Source: CAADGU01 sp964581605
Lineage (GTDB): Bacteria > Chloroflexota > Anaerolineae > Promineifilales > Promineifilaceae
Reading direction: 5' to 3'
DNA length: 19,766 bases
Assembly (NCBI GenBank): GCA_964581605.1
Contig: CAZOPF010000103.1
Coordinates: 1-19,766 of the forward strand
A program made the position numbers and the translations under genes. Position 1 is the stretch's first letter, and each line of letters begins with the position of its first letter. This document shows positions 1 to 6,320 of the stretch, piece by piece. Below the pieces are notes generated by a model. That model was given only the letters and a program-made list of their open reading frames with translations. It was not told where the DNA came from and did not search any database.

Positions 1-673
1 CCAGTTCCGGTTCCCGCTGTACGGCAAACATATAGACCAGGCTGTCTACGGCCGCGCCATCGGCCACGCCAGTAGCCACGGCGCGAATGGCGTCATCATG
101 GCTGTAGGTATAAAAGGTACGGCCGAAAAACGTTTCCGGCGACTGGCCCAATTGCTGCACCAGGGAGATGGGGTAATTGCGCCCGGTGGTGGAGATGGGA
201 TCGGTAAAGGCAAATACCTTTCCGCGTAAGTCAGACATGTTTTGGGCGTTGCTGGTGGCGGGCACAATCAATAAGGAATGGTAGACCGTTTCCCCCTGCA
301 CCTGGGGTGCGGCCAATAACTGCATCCCAAAATCACGCACGCCCACCACATAGGCGCTGGTGCAAACAAACGCCAGGTCTACCTCGCCATTTTGCACCAG
401 TTCGTTGACCTCGGCGTAGGTGCGGCGCTGCACCAACTGCACCGGCCGATTGAGCGCCGCGCCCAAATAATCGAGCATGGGAGCATAGCTGTCGGCCGTG
501 CCCTGCGGCGAGATGATGGCAGCCACGGCGACACGGAGGGGGGTGACGGCCGTGACTGGCGCTTCCGGTACGGGTTGCAGAGCGGAAAGTTGAATGACAG
601 ATGGGGGTGATTCGGCCGTGCAGCCCACCAGACCAGACAGAATTATCAGGCAAAACCAGGTTATCCACTTCAT
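1..673 (-). CDS. PhnD-like phosphate/phosphonate/oxyanion-binding lipoprotein (3' end outside window)
   Basis: The reading frame is open from an ATG at 673 to the window edge, so 224 residues are visible and the C-terminus is missing. The N-terminus is a lipoprotein signal: a hydrophobic stretch ending in LVGC with the acylated Cys at residue 18. A low-complexity linker follows, then a periplasmic-binding fold with PhnD-family hallmarks: an RVAVAA strand, a SYAPMLDYLG segment, VDLAFVCTSAYV, and LRGKVFAFTDPISTTG near the ligand site. In this family such proteins bind phosphate, phosphite or phosphonate for ABC uptake. A related subgroup (AioX) senses arsenite. The gene is divergent from an ArsR repressor, which favours an oxyanion or arsenic link, but that is inference. 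No transporter ATPase or permease is visible. Confident on the superfamily, not on the ligand. Confidence 0.82.
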   Translation of the reverse strand, partial: MKWITWFCLIILSGLVGCTAESPPSVIQLSALQPVPEAPVTAVTPLRVAVAAIISPQGTADSYAPMLDYLGAALNRPVQLVQRRTYAEVNELVQNGEVDLAFVCTSAYVVGVRDFGMQLLAAPQVQGETVYHSLLIVPATSNAQNMSDLRGKVFAFTDPISTTGRNYPISLVQQLGQSPETFFGRTFYTYSHDDAIRAVATGVADGAAVDSLVYMFAVQREPEL

Positions 674-710
674 GCGCCTAAGCGTAACAAATTAGCGCCC
701 CCGTAGTTGA

Positions 711-722
711 TGACACATGTCA
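711..722. promoter_or_regulatory. Inverted repeat TGACA-N2-TGTCA, putative operator 1
   Basis: Perfect 5-bp arms around CA, in the divergent region between the PhnD-like gene and arsR1. The 15-bp string ATGACAMATGTCACC (M = A or C) covering it recurs at 7307-7321 upstream of arsR2. The coincidence in front of two ArsR genes suggests a shared regulator site. Which protein binds it is not known. Confidence 0.55.
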
Positions 723-767
723 CCTGGGAAGCATGACAGCTATAACTAACCAGAAGCGCGTCTGGGC

Positions 768-790
768 ATTATATTCAGAGTTATGAATAT
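768..790. promoter_or_regulatory. Overlapping -10 elements and ATATTCA-N6-TGAATAT operator over the arsR1 start
   Basis: ATATTCA (771-777) and TGAATAT (784-790) form a perfect 7-bp dyad that includes the arsR1 start codon at 783. A TATATT (770-775) could serve as the plus-strand -10 and a TATAAT on the minus strand (773-768) could serve the divergent PhnD-like gene. The spacing puts the predicted arsR1 transcript start at about the ATG. AT-rich dyads overlapping the promoter are typical of autoregulating ArsR/SmtB proteins. No convincing -35 element is visible. Confidence 0.55.
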
Positions 791-1136
791 AGCGACACCA
801 ACTGACCCCTTTATCACCCAGGCCGGCTACTTCAAAGCATTGGCCCATCCTGTCCGGCTGCAAATCCTGTCCATTTTGCGCCAGGGGGAAGCGTGTGTTT
901 GCCACCTGGAAGCTATTTTGCACAGGCGGCAGGCGTATATTTCGCAGCAGTTGATGGTGCTCAAGGAGGCCGGAATGCTGGCCGAGCGCAAGGAAGGCTT
1001 GTTTGTTTTCTATAGTCTGGCCGACCCCCACCTGCCCACCCTGTTGGATAGCTGCCTCCCGGCCGTGCCATTACCACTGACGCCGACAAACGGGTGTGCC
1101 TGCCCCACTTGCGCCGAACAGGAGAGTGACCGATGA
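783..1136 (+). CDS. arsR: ArsR/SmtB-family repressor, As(III)-type (arsR1)
   Basis: A 117-residue winged helix-turn-helix protein. The motif FKALAHPVRLQIL is the ArsR signature, and GEACVCHLE matches the classical GELCVCDL metal-binding helix in which the Cys-x-Cys pair binds As(III) or Sb(III) and releases DNA. The recognition helix region is AYISQQLMVLKEAGML. The C-terminal tail carries an extra CACPTC motif that could hold another metal. The ATG at 783 lies inside a 7-bp dyad and has no convincing Shine-Dalgarno sequence, so leaderless translation is possible. Its TGA overlaps the ATG of the GcvH-like gene (ATGA), so the repressor heads and is coupled to the following operon. Sensing of arsenic is inferred from the CVC motif. 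Confidence 0.88.
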   Translation: MNIATPTDPFITQAGYFKALAHPVRLQILSILRQGEACVCHLEAILHRRQAYISQQLMVLKEAGMLAERKEGLFVFYSLADPHLPTLLDSCLPAVPLPLTPTNGCACPTCAEQESDR

Positions 1137-1582
1137 GTGATTTTCTTGAATTTACGTTGGACAAATTTACGTTTCAGGTAGCAACCGACCGCTACTACCA
1201 CCCGGATGGCGTGTGGGCCAAAGTGGATAACGGTCGTATCACCATTGGCCTGTCCGACTTTTTGCAGCAGCGCAGCGGCGACATCGCCTTTGCCGAAGTG
1301 GTCGAAGTGGGCACAACGCTGGCAGCGGGTGACGAAGTCGCCAACATCGAAACGATCAAGGTAGACATCAGTTTGCCCGCGCCGGTTTCCGGCACGGTGG
1401 TGGAAGTAAATCCCCGGTTGGAACTGGAAGCAGAACTCATTAACCAGTCGCCGTATGAAGATGGCTGGCTGGCAGTGCTGGAAGCGGCCGATTGGAAAGC
1501 TGACCGGGCGAAGCTGCTGGAACCGGCTGCCTATTTTGCCCATATGCAGGTGGAAGCCGAAGAGGAGGTCAAAAAATTATGA
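1133..1582 (+). CDS. GcvH-like stand-alone lipoyl-carrier protein
   Basis: This 149-residue protein has the fold and landmarks of glycine-cleavage H proteins: ITIGLSDF, the lipoylation loop ETIKVD with Lys76 as the predicted lipoyl site, APVSGTVVEVN, and the late SPYEDGWL segment. Real H proteins work with GcvP and GcvT, which are absent here. Instead the gene is translationally coupled to an arsenic-type ArsR and followed by DGC, OsmC and thioredoxin-like genes. H-like lipoyl proteins dedicated to other pathways are known (LbpA in the sulfur-oxidising sHdr system). A lipoyl dithiol binds As(III) tightly, so a role as an arsenic or sulfur carrier is a reasonable inference. A moonlighting or genuine GcvH is the alternative. 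No lipoate ligase is seen nearby. Confidence 0.85.
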   Translation: MSDFLEFTLDKFTFQVATDRYYHPDGVWAKVDNGRITIGLSDFLQQRSGDIAFAEVVEVGTTLAAGDEVANIETIKVDISLPAPVSGTVVEVNPRLELEAELINQSPYEDGWLAVLEAADWKADRAKLLEPAAYFAHMQVEAEEEVKKL

Positions 1583-1992
1583 CCACAGCAACAGATAAAG
1601 TAGTTGTCGTGCCGTGCAGCGGCATTGGCAAGACGTATGGCACGGTCAGCCGCGAGGCGGCGTATGAAGTGGTGGACGATTTACGGCCGGAAAGCAGCCA
1701 GCTTGTGCCGCTGTCGCTGCTGGTGTTGGGGGAAGAGGGGGCGTGTACGGCCGTGTCCCACAACCCGGCGATTACCATTGATGGCTGCAAACTGGCCTGC
1801 GCCACCAAAATGGTGCAGGAAAGCGGCGGCGTAGTCGCTCAAGAGTTGGCCGTGCTGGACGTGTACCGCCGCCACCGCCAGTTCAAACCGCAGGGCATTG
1901 CCGAACTGAACGAAGGCGGCCAACAACTGGCCCACGCCCTGGCCGAAGAAGTGGCGGTGCTGGTAGATGAGATAACGGAGACAAGACCCTAA
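1579..1992 (+). CDS. DGC-domain putative zinc-binding protein 1
   Basis: A 137-residue protein of the DGC-domain family (Pfam family named for its Asp-Gly-Cys motif). The visible landmarks are VVVPCSGIGKTYGTV with Cys13, Cys56 in EGACTAV, and the signature IDGCKLACA with Cys70 and Cys74. The four Cys are suited to a metal or thiol site. The biochemical function of the family is not established. The start overlaps the end of the GcvH-like gene by 4 bp. The final codons and the TAA lie in the left arm of a long hairpin at 1983-2018. A second, longer DGC paralogue follows directly, so the pair may be a subfunctionalised duplication. Confidence 0.82.
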   Translation: MTTATDKVVVVPCSGIGKTYGTVSREAAYEVVDDLRPESSQLVPLSLLVLGEEGACTAVSHNPAITIDGCKLACATKMVQESGGVVAQELAVLDVYRRHRQFKPQGIAELNEGGQQLAHALAEEVAVLVDEITETRP

Positions 1993-2018
1993 GGGTTTTC
2001 TGAAAACCTTAGGGTCTT
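1983..2018 (+). terminator. Near-loopless hairpin overlapping the DGC1 stop codon
   Basis: The left arm (1983-2000) and right arm (2002-2018) pair over about 17 bp with one bulged G and a single T between them. The apex is TTTTC-T-GAAAA. The DGC1 stop codon sits in the stem. There is no poly-U tract, so it is more likely an mRNA-stability or partial attenuation element inside the operon than a strong intrinsic terminator. The same apex recurs at 4718-4750 and 7097-7129. Confidence 0.5.
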
Positions 2019-2039
2019 TCTGGGAGCAAGGAGGCAAAG

Positions 2040-2765
2040 ATGCCTGAGATAAGACCCAAAAAAGTAGGAATTGTGGCCTGTTCCGGCGAGGAAATGGCCG
2101 AGGGCACGGTGACGCGCCTGGCCGCATTGTGCGTGCTGGAAACGCTGCGCCCCGAAGAGACCGTCACTATTTGCCTGCCGCTCTTCCTGGCGGGCGGCGA
2201 GGGCGACCGCGCCTTTGCCCGTTATTACCCCACCATTGCCGTAGATGGCTGTGACTTGCGCTGCGCTGCCCGCGCCACGGAGATGTACTCCGGCAAACCG
2301 GCCGCCAGCGTGGTAGTGACGGACATCGTGGCCGAACAGGGTATTGGCCGGGTGGACGGCCGTCGCCGTTTGAATGAAGCTGGGCAGCAGGCGGTGGCAG
2401 CTACGGCCGGGCGTGTGGCCGCACTGGTGGATGAACTGCTGGCTCCGTATGCCCGCCCCAGCAATGGCATATCTATTGACCTGGAAGTGCAGCAGCCGCC
2501 GACCCAGGCGTCTTGCGCCTGTGGCTCCGGCATTCCGGTGCAAACGGTGGCGTTGAACGGGGAAACGGTAACGCTGGTGGCGCTGCCGCTGATTCTGGCG
2601 CAGTTTTATGAGGGGGGAAAACGGCCGTGCGCCGACACCACTCACGAACTGTTGCAAGCCGTCCAGATTTACAACCCCATTCCCGCCGACCAGACGGAAC
2701 AGTATGCCGATGTGCTGCAAGCGGCATATGCCCGCTTTTATGGGGAGCAGGAGGTGAAGGTATGA
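2040..2765 (+). CDS. DGC-domain putative zinc-binding protein 2, with extra C-terminal domain
   Basis: 241 residues. The first ~140 residues parallel the upstream DGC protein: GIVACSGEEMAEGTV with Cys14, then VDGCDLRCAA with Cys71 and Cys75. The last ~100 residues are an added domain that begins near Cys159/Cys161 (SCACGSG). It continues through VALNGETVTLVALPLI, an EGGKRP loop and a YNPIP segment. I recognise this tail only as the kind of small module found in anaerobe redox proteins and cannot assign it. An AGCAAGGAGG-type ribosome site precedes the ATG. The TGA overlaps the start of the OsmC gene (ATGA). A metal- or thiol-handling role is inferred from the Cys motifs and neighbours. Confidence 0.8.
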   Translation: MPEIRPKKVGIVACSGEEMAEGTVTRLAALCVLETLRPEETVTICLPLFLAGGEGDRAFARYYPTIAVDGCDLRCAARATEMYSGKPAASVVVTDIVAEQGIGRVDGRRRLNEAGQQAVAATAGRVAALVDELLAPYARPSNGISIDLEVQQPPTQASCACGSGIPVQTVALNGETVTLVALPLILAQFYEGGKRPCADTTHELLQAVQIYNPIPADQTEQYADVLQAAYARFYGEQEVKV

Positions 2766-3253
2766 GCCGCACGGCCGTTTACCACACCACCGTCAACTGG
2801 AAAGGAGAACATTGGGGGCATATTGTTATGGGGAATGGCCCGGAGATGGATTTCTCCGCGCCACCGGATGCCCAGGGGCACGCCGGGGTGTTCACGCCGG
2901 AGGACGCTTTTGTGGCTGCGGCCAACACCTGCATTATGATGATGTTTATCTGGGCGACTGAGCGGTTTAAGCTGCCGCTGCTGTCATACGACTGCCGGGC
3001 AGAGGGGACCAAGCTGATTGAGCTAGACCGGACGGAGATATTTACCCATCTGCGGTTCTACCCGGTGATTCGGGTGGCGGCGGAAGGGGTGGATACGGCC
3101 GTACTCGAAGCCCGCGTCCGCCGCGCCCTGCAATCGGCGCAAAAATACAGTCTGGTCGCCAACTCCGTGAAATCGGAAATCATCATCGAGCCAACCATTG
3201 AAATAGTGGCTGGTAGCCAGTTGCTGGTACAGTACGAGGGCGAATTTTCCTAA
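2762..3253 (+). CDS. OsmC/Ohr-family protein
   Basis: A 163-residue protein with OsmC-family features: the beta-rich N-terminus, the FTPEDAFVAAANTC helix carrying the usual peroxidatic Cys, and a C-terminal strand IIIEPTIEI. In Ohr/OsmC peroxidases the second Cys lies in a CPxS-like motif. Here the corresponding place reads QKYSLVANS, so the resolving Cys appears to be missing. The only other Cys nearby is in YDCRAEG. This suggests it is not a conventional organic-hydroperoxide reductase and may use a partner thiol such as the thioredoxin-like protein or lipoyl protein beside it. The start codon overlaps the previous stop (ATGA). Its own TAA is the first unit of a CCTAATT tandem repeat. Confidence 0.85.
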   Translation: MSRTAVYHTTVNWKGEHWGHIVMGNGPEMDFSAPPDAQGHAGVFTPEDAFVAAANTCIMMMFIWATERFKLPLLSYDCRAEGTKLIELDRTEIFTHLRFYPVIRVAAEGVDTAVLEARVRRALQSAQKYSLVANSVKSEIIIEPTIEIVAGSQLLVQYEGEFS

Positions 3254-3276
3254 TTCCTAATTCCTAATTCCTAATT
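3249..3276 (+). repeat. Tandem heptamer (CCTAATT)x4 at the OsmC gene end
   Basis: Four perfect 7-bp units starting two bases before the OsmC stop codon. Each unit contains TAA (3251, 3258, 3265, 3272). Because 7 is not a multiple of 3, the units place a stop in all three frames. Confidence 0.9.
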
Positions 3277-3292
3277 TTCAGAGGAGACAACC

Positions 3293-3544
3293 ATGTTAAC
3301 TATTAAAGTGCTTGGCCCTGGCTGCGCTAACTGCCAACAGGTGGAAGCTGTAGCCAAACGAGCCATCGGCATGTTGGGCCAGCCGGCCCGCATTGAGAAA
3401 GTAACCGACCGCGCCCAGATTATGACCTATCACCTGCTGGCCACGCCGGGGCTGGTGATCAACGAAAAAGTGGTTTCGGCCGGCCGCATCCCCAGCGAGG
3501 CCGAAGTGACCACCTGGCTGGCCGACGCTCTGGAAGCAGCCTGA
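3293..3544 (+). CDS. TM0996/MTH895-type small thioredoxin-fold protein
   Basis: An 83-residue redox protein. Its N-terminus runs LTIKVLGPGCANCQQVE, giving the active-site Cys11-x-x-Cys14 in the GxGCxxC context typical of the small archaeal/anaerobe thioredoxin family. The cis-Pro region is present as LLATPGLVINEKV, followed by GRIPS. The length is normal for the family. Members often sit in arsenic or thiol gene clusters with DGC proteins and permeases, as here, and probably pass electrons from cellular thiols to a partner. A GAGGAG ribosome site lies 6 bp before the ATG. The gene follows the heptamer repeat, with 39 bp between stop and start. Confidence 0.88.
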   Translation: MLTIKVLGPGCANCQQVEAVAKRAIGMLGQPARIEKVTDRAQIMTYHLLATPGLVINEKVVSAGRIPSEAEVTTWLADALEAA

Positions 3545-3558
3545 AAGGAGTGACCGCC

Positions 3559-3912
3559 ATGACCGATTACATAGCCTACCATGCCCATCTGGAAGAACGG
3601 CTGGGCCAATTGGGGCGCGAGTTGGGCGGCCCGATGGCCGGTTTTGCTCGTTTGCACCACAAGGCAGTGGAAGATGGTGCATTAAGCGGCAAGGTTAAAG
3701 AGCTGATGGCCCTGGCCGTGAGCGTAGCTATTGGTTGTGATGGCTGCATTGCCTACCACGTGCATGACGCCGTAAAAGCGGGCGCCAACCGGCCCGAACT
3801 GTTGGAAACCATTGGCGTTGGTGTGTTGATGGGTGGTGGGCCAGGCTCTATTTATGCCGCCCATGTCCTGGATGCCATCGAGCAGTTCTTGCCGACGGCG
3901 GAGGCAGCATGA
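3559..3912 (+). CDS. Carboxymuconolactone decarboxylase (CMD)/AhpD-family protein with CxxC
   Basis: 117 residues, all-helical CMD domain. The AhpD-type active site IGCDGCIAYHVHDA is intact, with Cys60, Cys63 and His67, so a thiol-disulfide or peroxidatic role rather than lactone decarboxylation is expected. AhpD itself is reduced through a lipoylated protein (SucB), which is notable because a lipoyl protein is encoded in this operon. The ATG at 3559 is preferred over an in-frame GTG at 3550 because the AAAGGAG ribosome site (3544-3550) is then 8 bp away. The last codon overlaps the start of the next small gene. Confidence 0.87.
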   Translation: MTDYIAYHAHLEERLGQLGRELGGPMAGFARLHHKAVEDGALSGKVKELMALAVSVAIGCDGCIAYHVHDAVKAGANRPELLETIGVGVLMGGGPGSIYAAHVLDAIEQFLPTAEAA

Positions 3913-4055
3913 AAAAGAATCTACACACCGTTCTGGATGATGAAGAGATCATTGAATTGATCCGCATTCTCATGGACGACGATGCCGAAGCGGCTCTGGC
4001 TTTCTTGAAAAAACATTTTAAGGGCCAGGCCCGCGAACTGTTGGAAGGCGGCTGA
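3909..4055 (+). CDS. Small acidic helical protein, 48 aa, unknown function
   Basis: Starts with an ATG that overlaps the TGA of the CMD gene (ATGA) and ends in TGA at 4053-4055. The 48-residue product is rich in Asp, Glu and Leu, with LDDEEIIELIRILMDDD, EAALAFLKKHF and a final ARELLEGG. It looks like two amphipathic helices, with no Cys and no signal peptide. Translational coupling and clean codon use support a real gene. I do not recognise a family. It may be an adaptor for the CMD protein, but that is only inferred from position. Confidence 0.6.
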   Translation: MKKNLHTVLDDEEIIELIRILMDDDAEAALAFLKKHFKGQARELLEGG

Positions 4056-4100
4056 AAGGTGATGATCCAGGTGCCTGGGGCAGGTATTCGGTAGAGGCTT

Positions 4101-4130
4101 GATGCGTGATACGTGATACGTGATGCGTGA
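4101..4130 (+). repeat. Tandem heptamer (GATRCGT)x4
   Basis: Four 7-bp units (R = G, A, A, G) followed by GAGG, in the 133-bp gap after the 48-aa gene. TGA occurs at 4107, 4114, 4121 and 4128, so all three frames are closed. A three-unit relative is found at 8224-8247 at the end of arsD. Confidence 0.88.
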
Positions 4131-4188
4131 GGGCCGATTGGTTATGCATTGCGTATATCCCCTGGTTTTCCAATGGGGGAAAAGCGCC

Positions 4189-4704
4189 ATGTATTTGAAC
4201 GGGATTGCTCTGACCCATACGTATCCCTGTCTGGCGGAACCGGGCAAGATGATTGTGGATGGACGGCCGCCCCGGTCGCTGGCGGAAGTGATACCGTATC
4301 TGGCGACGTTGCCGGGGGTGATTGCCTATAACCCGGACGGCCCTACCCTCACCTTTCGTCGCCAGCCGGGATTCATGACGCTGTATGCGAACCGGGTGAC
4401 GATAACCCAGGTGCGTGATGCTGATGAAGGGCTGGCACTGCTGGCGGCGCTGGTGGAGGCGGTGAATGTAACCTGGGAACATCGGGCTGAGTTAACGGCC
4501 GTGACCCAACACCGCCGCCGCCCCCGTCCCCTGGATGTATACGCCCTGCTGCCCCAGACGAACTGTAAACAATGTGGCGAAGCAACGTGCATGGCCTTTG
4601 CTTTTGGTCTTATCCAGCAAAACCGTACCCTGGCCGAATGTCCGGCGCTGGCGAATGACCCGGCTTTTGCCAGCCGGCGGGACACACTGGCGGCCATGTT
4701 CTAA
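4189..4704 (+). CDS. 4Fe-4S-binding protein with C-terminal CoFeSP/ACDS-gamma-type cluster domain
   Basis: 171 residues from the ATG at 4189, which has GGGGGA eight bases upstream. Longer in-frame starts at 4120 fall in the repeat region and are rejected. The N-terminal ~110 residues are an unassigned domain. The C-terminal part is the Fe-S module known from the gamma subunit of acetyl-CoA decarbonylase/corrinoid proteins: NCKQCGEATCMAFAFGL and then AECPAL, with Cys126, Cys129, Cys134 and Cys151 as cluster ligands. A cytoplasmic electron-transfer role is likely; the partner is unknown. A degraded second copy of the C-terminal half lies at 6871-7082. Confidence 0.8.
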   Translation: MYLNGIALTHTYPCLAEPGKMIVDGRPPRSLAEVIPYLATLPGVIAYNPDGPTLTFRRQPGFMTLYANRVTITQVRDADEGLALLAALVEAVNVTWEHRAELTAVTQHRRRPRPLDVYALLPQTNCKQCGEATCMAFAFGLIQQNRTLAECPALANDPAFASRRDTLAAMF

Positions 4705-4717
4705 CAAAAAAAGGAAA

Positions 4718-4750
4718 AGAAGTTCAACTTTTCAGAAAAGTTGAACTTCT
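4718..4750 (+). terminator. Perfect 16-bp near-loopless hairpin between the Fe-S and PIG-L genes
   Basis: Arms 4718-4733 and 4735-4750 are perfectly complementary around a single A. The apex is TTTTC-A-GAAAA. There is no U-tract. The PIG-L ATG lies 11 bp after it and has no clear ribosome site, so the hairpin may affect downstream expression. The duplicated region carries the same element at 7097-7129. Confidence 0.6.
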
Positions 4751-4761
4751 GAAACTTCGAG

Positions 4762-5550
4762 ATGAAACGATTACTGGTTATCTTAGCGCACCCAGATGAT
4801 GAAAGTTTTCCCCTCGGCGGCACGCTGGCGCGTTATGCGGCCGAAGATGTGGCCGTGACGCTGGTATGTGCTACGAAAGGGGAAGCGGGCATACCGGGGC
4901 TGTCAGCCGCAGATGCGGCCGTTATCCGTGAACAAGAATTACAGGCCGCCGCCCACGTGTTGGGGGTGTCTGACCTGCGCTTCCTGGGCTACCTGGATGG
5001 GCATGTGGCCGAAGTGGATGAGGGTACGGCCGTGACCCAGTTGGTCACCTTGCTCCAAGAGATACAGCCCCACGCGGTCATCACCTTTGGCCCCGATGTC
5101 ATTTCCGGCCATCCAGACCATCTGGCCGAGCATCGCCTGGTTACAACCGCCTTTGACCGCGCCGGGTTAGAAAGCCGCCTTTATTACATTGCGCCGTCTG
5201 AAGCAACCCAACAGGGGTGCGGGGTCATTCCCTCCCAAGAGGGGATCGGCGGCACGGTTGCTGCCATTGACGTGGGCGATTATCTGGTGACGAAGGTGCG
5301 GGCCATGCAATGCCATGCCAGCCAACATCCCCCTTTTCTGGGCAACCCGGAGGCAGAAGCATCCCGGCTGGTTTGCCACGAGTATTTCACCCTGGCGCGG
5401 CCCTCACTGGCTGACATTACTTTGACCGATTTGTTCAACCAGCCAAAGATTTTTTTAGACGGCAATACATTCAAGAAAAGGAATATAGCGCCATGTTATA
5501 CATTGTTATTAGTATCATACTATTTGTCTTGTCCTTTGTGGCTGGCATGA
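4762..5550 (+). CDS. PIG-L/LmbE-family deacetylase
   Basis: 262 residues. The zinc-binding N-terminal motif AHPDDE (His10, Asp12, Asp13) and the later GHPDHLAEH (His117, Asp119, His120) mark an active PIG-L/LmbE N-acetylglucosaminyl-type deacetylase. In the family these act on sugar conjugates, including precursors of mycothiol and bacillithiol, which would suit a thiol-centred cluster. The other thiol-biosynthesis genes are not seen, so the substrate is unknown. The last ~20 residues are encoded inside the 5' end of the TauE/SafE gene (58-bp overlap) and read like out-of-frame sequence. The original stop may therefore have been lost. No clear Shine-Dalgarno precedes the ATG. Confidence 0.85.
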   Translation: MKRLLVILAHPDDESFPLGGTLARYAAEDVAVTLVCATKGEAGIPGLSAADAAVIREQELQAAAHVLGVSDLRFLGYLDGHVAEVDEGTAVTQLVTLLQEIQPHAVITFGPDVISGHPDHLAEHRLVTTAFDRAGLESRLYYIAPSEATQQGCGVIPSQEGIGGTVAAIDVGDYLVTKVRAMQCHASQHPPFLGNPEAEASRLVCHEYFTLARPSLADITLTDLFNQPKIFLDGNTFKKRNIAPCYTLLLVSYYLSCPLWLA

Positions 5551-6248
5551 TGGGTCTGGGCGTGGCTTTTATCGCTACGCCAGTTTTGGGGTTATTTGGC
5601 TTCGAGTTGAAACACGTCATCATGCCCTGGTCATTGTGGTTAAATGGCATTACGGCTATCTCTACGGCCGTTGCCCTGGCACGAGCAAAACTGGTGGATT
5701 GGCGCACGGCCGTGCCGCTGCTCATCATTGCCACCATCGTCGCCCCCATCGGTGTCTGGCTGCTGCAATTTGTGTCCACAAATGTCATCTGGTGGATTTA
5801 TGTGGGTGTGCTGTTTTTCCTGGCTTATCGCATGGCTTTCCCGCCCAAGATGGATGATGCCCATCCCCCTGTCATTCCAGACTCAACGCGCGTAAAAGCC
5901 GGCGGAGCCACCCTGAGTATCGGGGTTTTTGCCGGTTTTTTGGGTGTAGGGCCGGGCTTCCTGATGCTGCCTACTCTGGTTATGTTAGGGTTTACAGCGC
6001 GTATTGCGGCAGCGACAACGGCCGTCATCGTCACCCTCCCCTCTTTTTCAGCTTTTGCCCGCCATCTGGAGTTAGCGCAGTTTGATTGGACGATGCTGAT
6101 TGTCACCAGTATTGCGGCCGTTATTGGGGCGCAGTTGGGAGCCAGGTTCATGGCCAAGCGCGTCAAAAGCCCCGTCCTTACCCGTATGTTTGCCGTTGCT
6201 CTCGTTTTTCTGGCCATCCAACGCGCCTGGATTTTATTGGCAAGCTAA
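5493..6248 (+). CDS. TauE/SafE-family sulfite/organosulfur-type permease
   Basis: 251 residues, strongly hydrophobic, in two repeated halves typical of TauE/SafE (DUF81) carriers. The first half has FVAGMMGLGVAFIATPVLGLFG and the second FAGFLGVGPGFLMLPTLVMLG, each with the Gly-rich family motif. About seven or eight membrane spans are evident. Family members export or import sulfite, sulfoacetate and related anions. In this operon it is the only membrane transporter, so it may move the small anion or thiol compound that the soluble proteins process. That is inference. AAAAGGAA is upstream of the ATG, and the gene overlaps the PIG-L ORF. Confidence 0.88.
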   Translation: MLYIVISIILFVLSFVAGMMGLGVAFIATPVLGLFGFELKHVIMPWSLWLNGITAISTAVALARAKLVDWRTAVPLLIIATIVAPIGVWLLQFVSTNVIWWIYVGVLFFLAYRMAFPPKMDDAHPPVIPDSTRVKAGGATLSIGVFAGFLGVGPGFLMLPTLVMLGFTARIAAATTAVIVTLPSFSAFARHLELAQFDWTMLIVTSIAAVIGAQLGARFMAKRVKSPVLTRMFAVALVFLAIQRAWILLAS

Positions 6249-6320
6249 AGGTTTGCCGCAATGTGGAGCAACCCATGATTACCTTACAAACCGAAATACC
6301 CCTTCAGCCTGCCGCAGTTG

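Noticed and set aside
711..722. FNR/CRP box
   Set aside because: FNR needs TTGAT-N4-ATCAA and CRP a TGTGA-N6-TCACA pattern. TGACA-N2-TGTCA has neither the sequence nor the spacing.
1133..1582. Ordinary glycine-cleavage gcvH
   Set aside because: Not excluded, but gcvT and gcvP are absent and the gene is coupled to an ArsR and thiol-redox genes, so I kept the neutral name GcvH-like.
1989..2720. 243-residue minus-strand open frame
   Set aside because: Antisense to the second DGC gene, which has the conserved DGC motif and coupled start and stop codons.
3249..3276. Possible CRISPR or origin iteron array
   Set aside because: Units are 7 bp, contiguous and without spacers; no cas genes, DnaA boxes or replication genes are nearby.
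4120..4188. Longer N-terminus of the 4Fe-4S protein
   Set aside because: The extra 23 codons fall in the heptamer-repeat region, and the ATG at 4189 has a good ribosome site.
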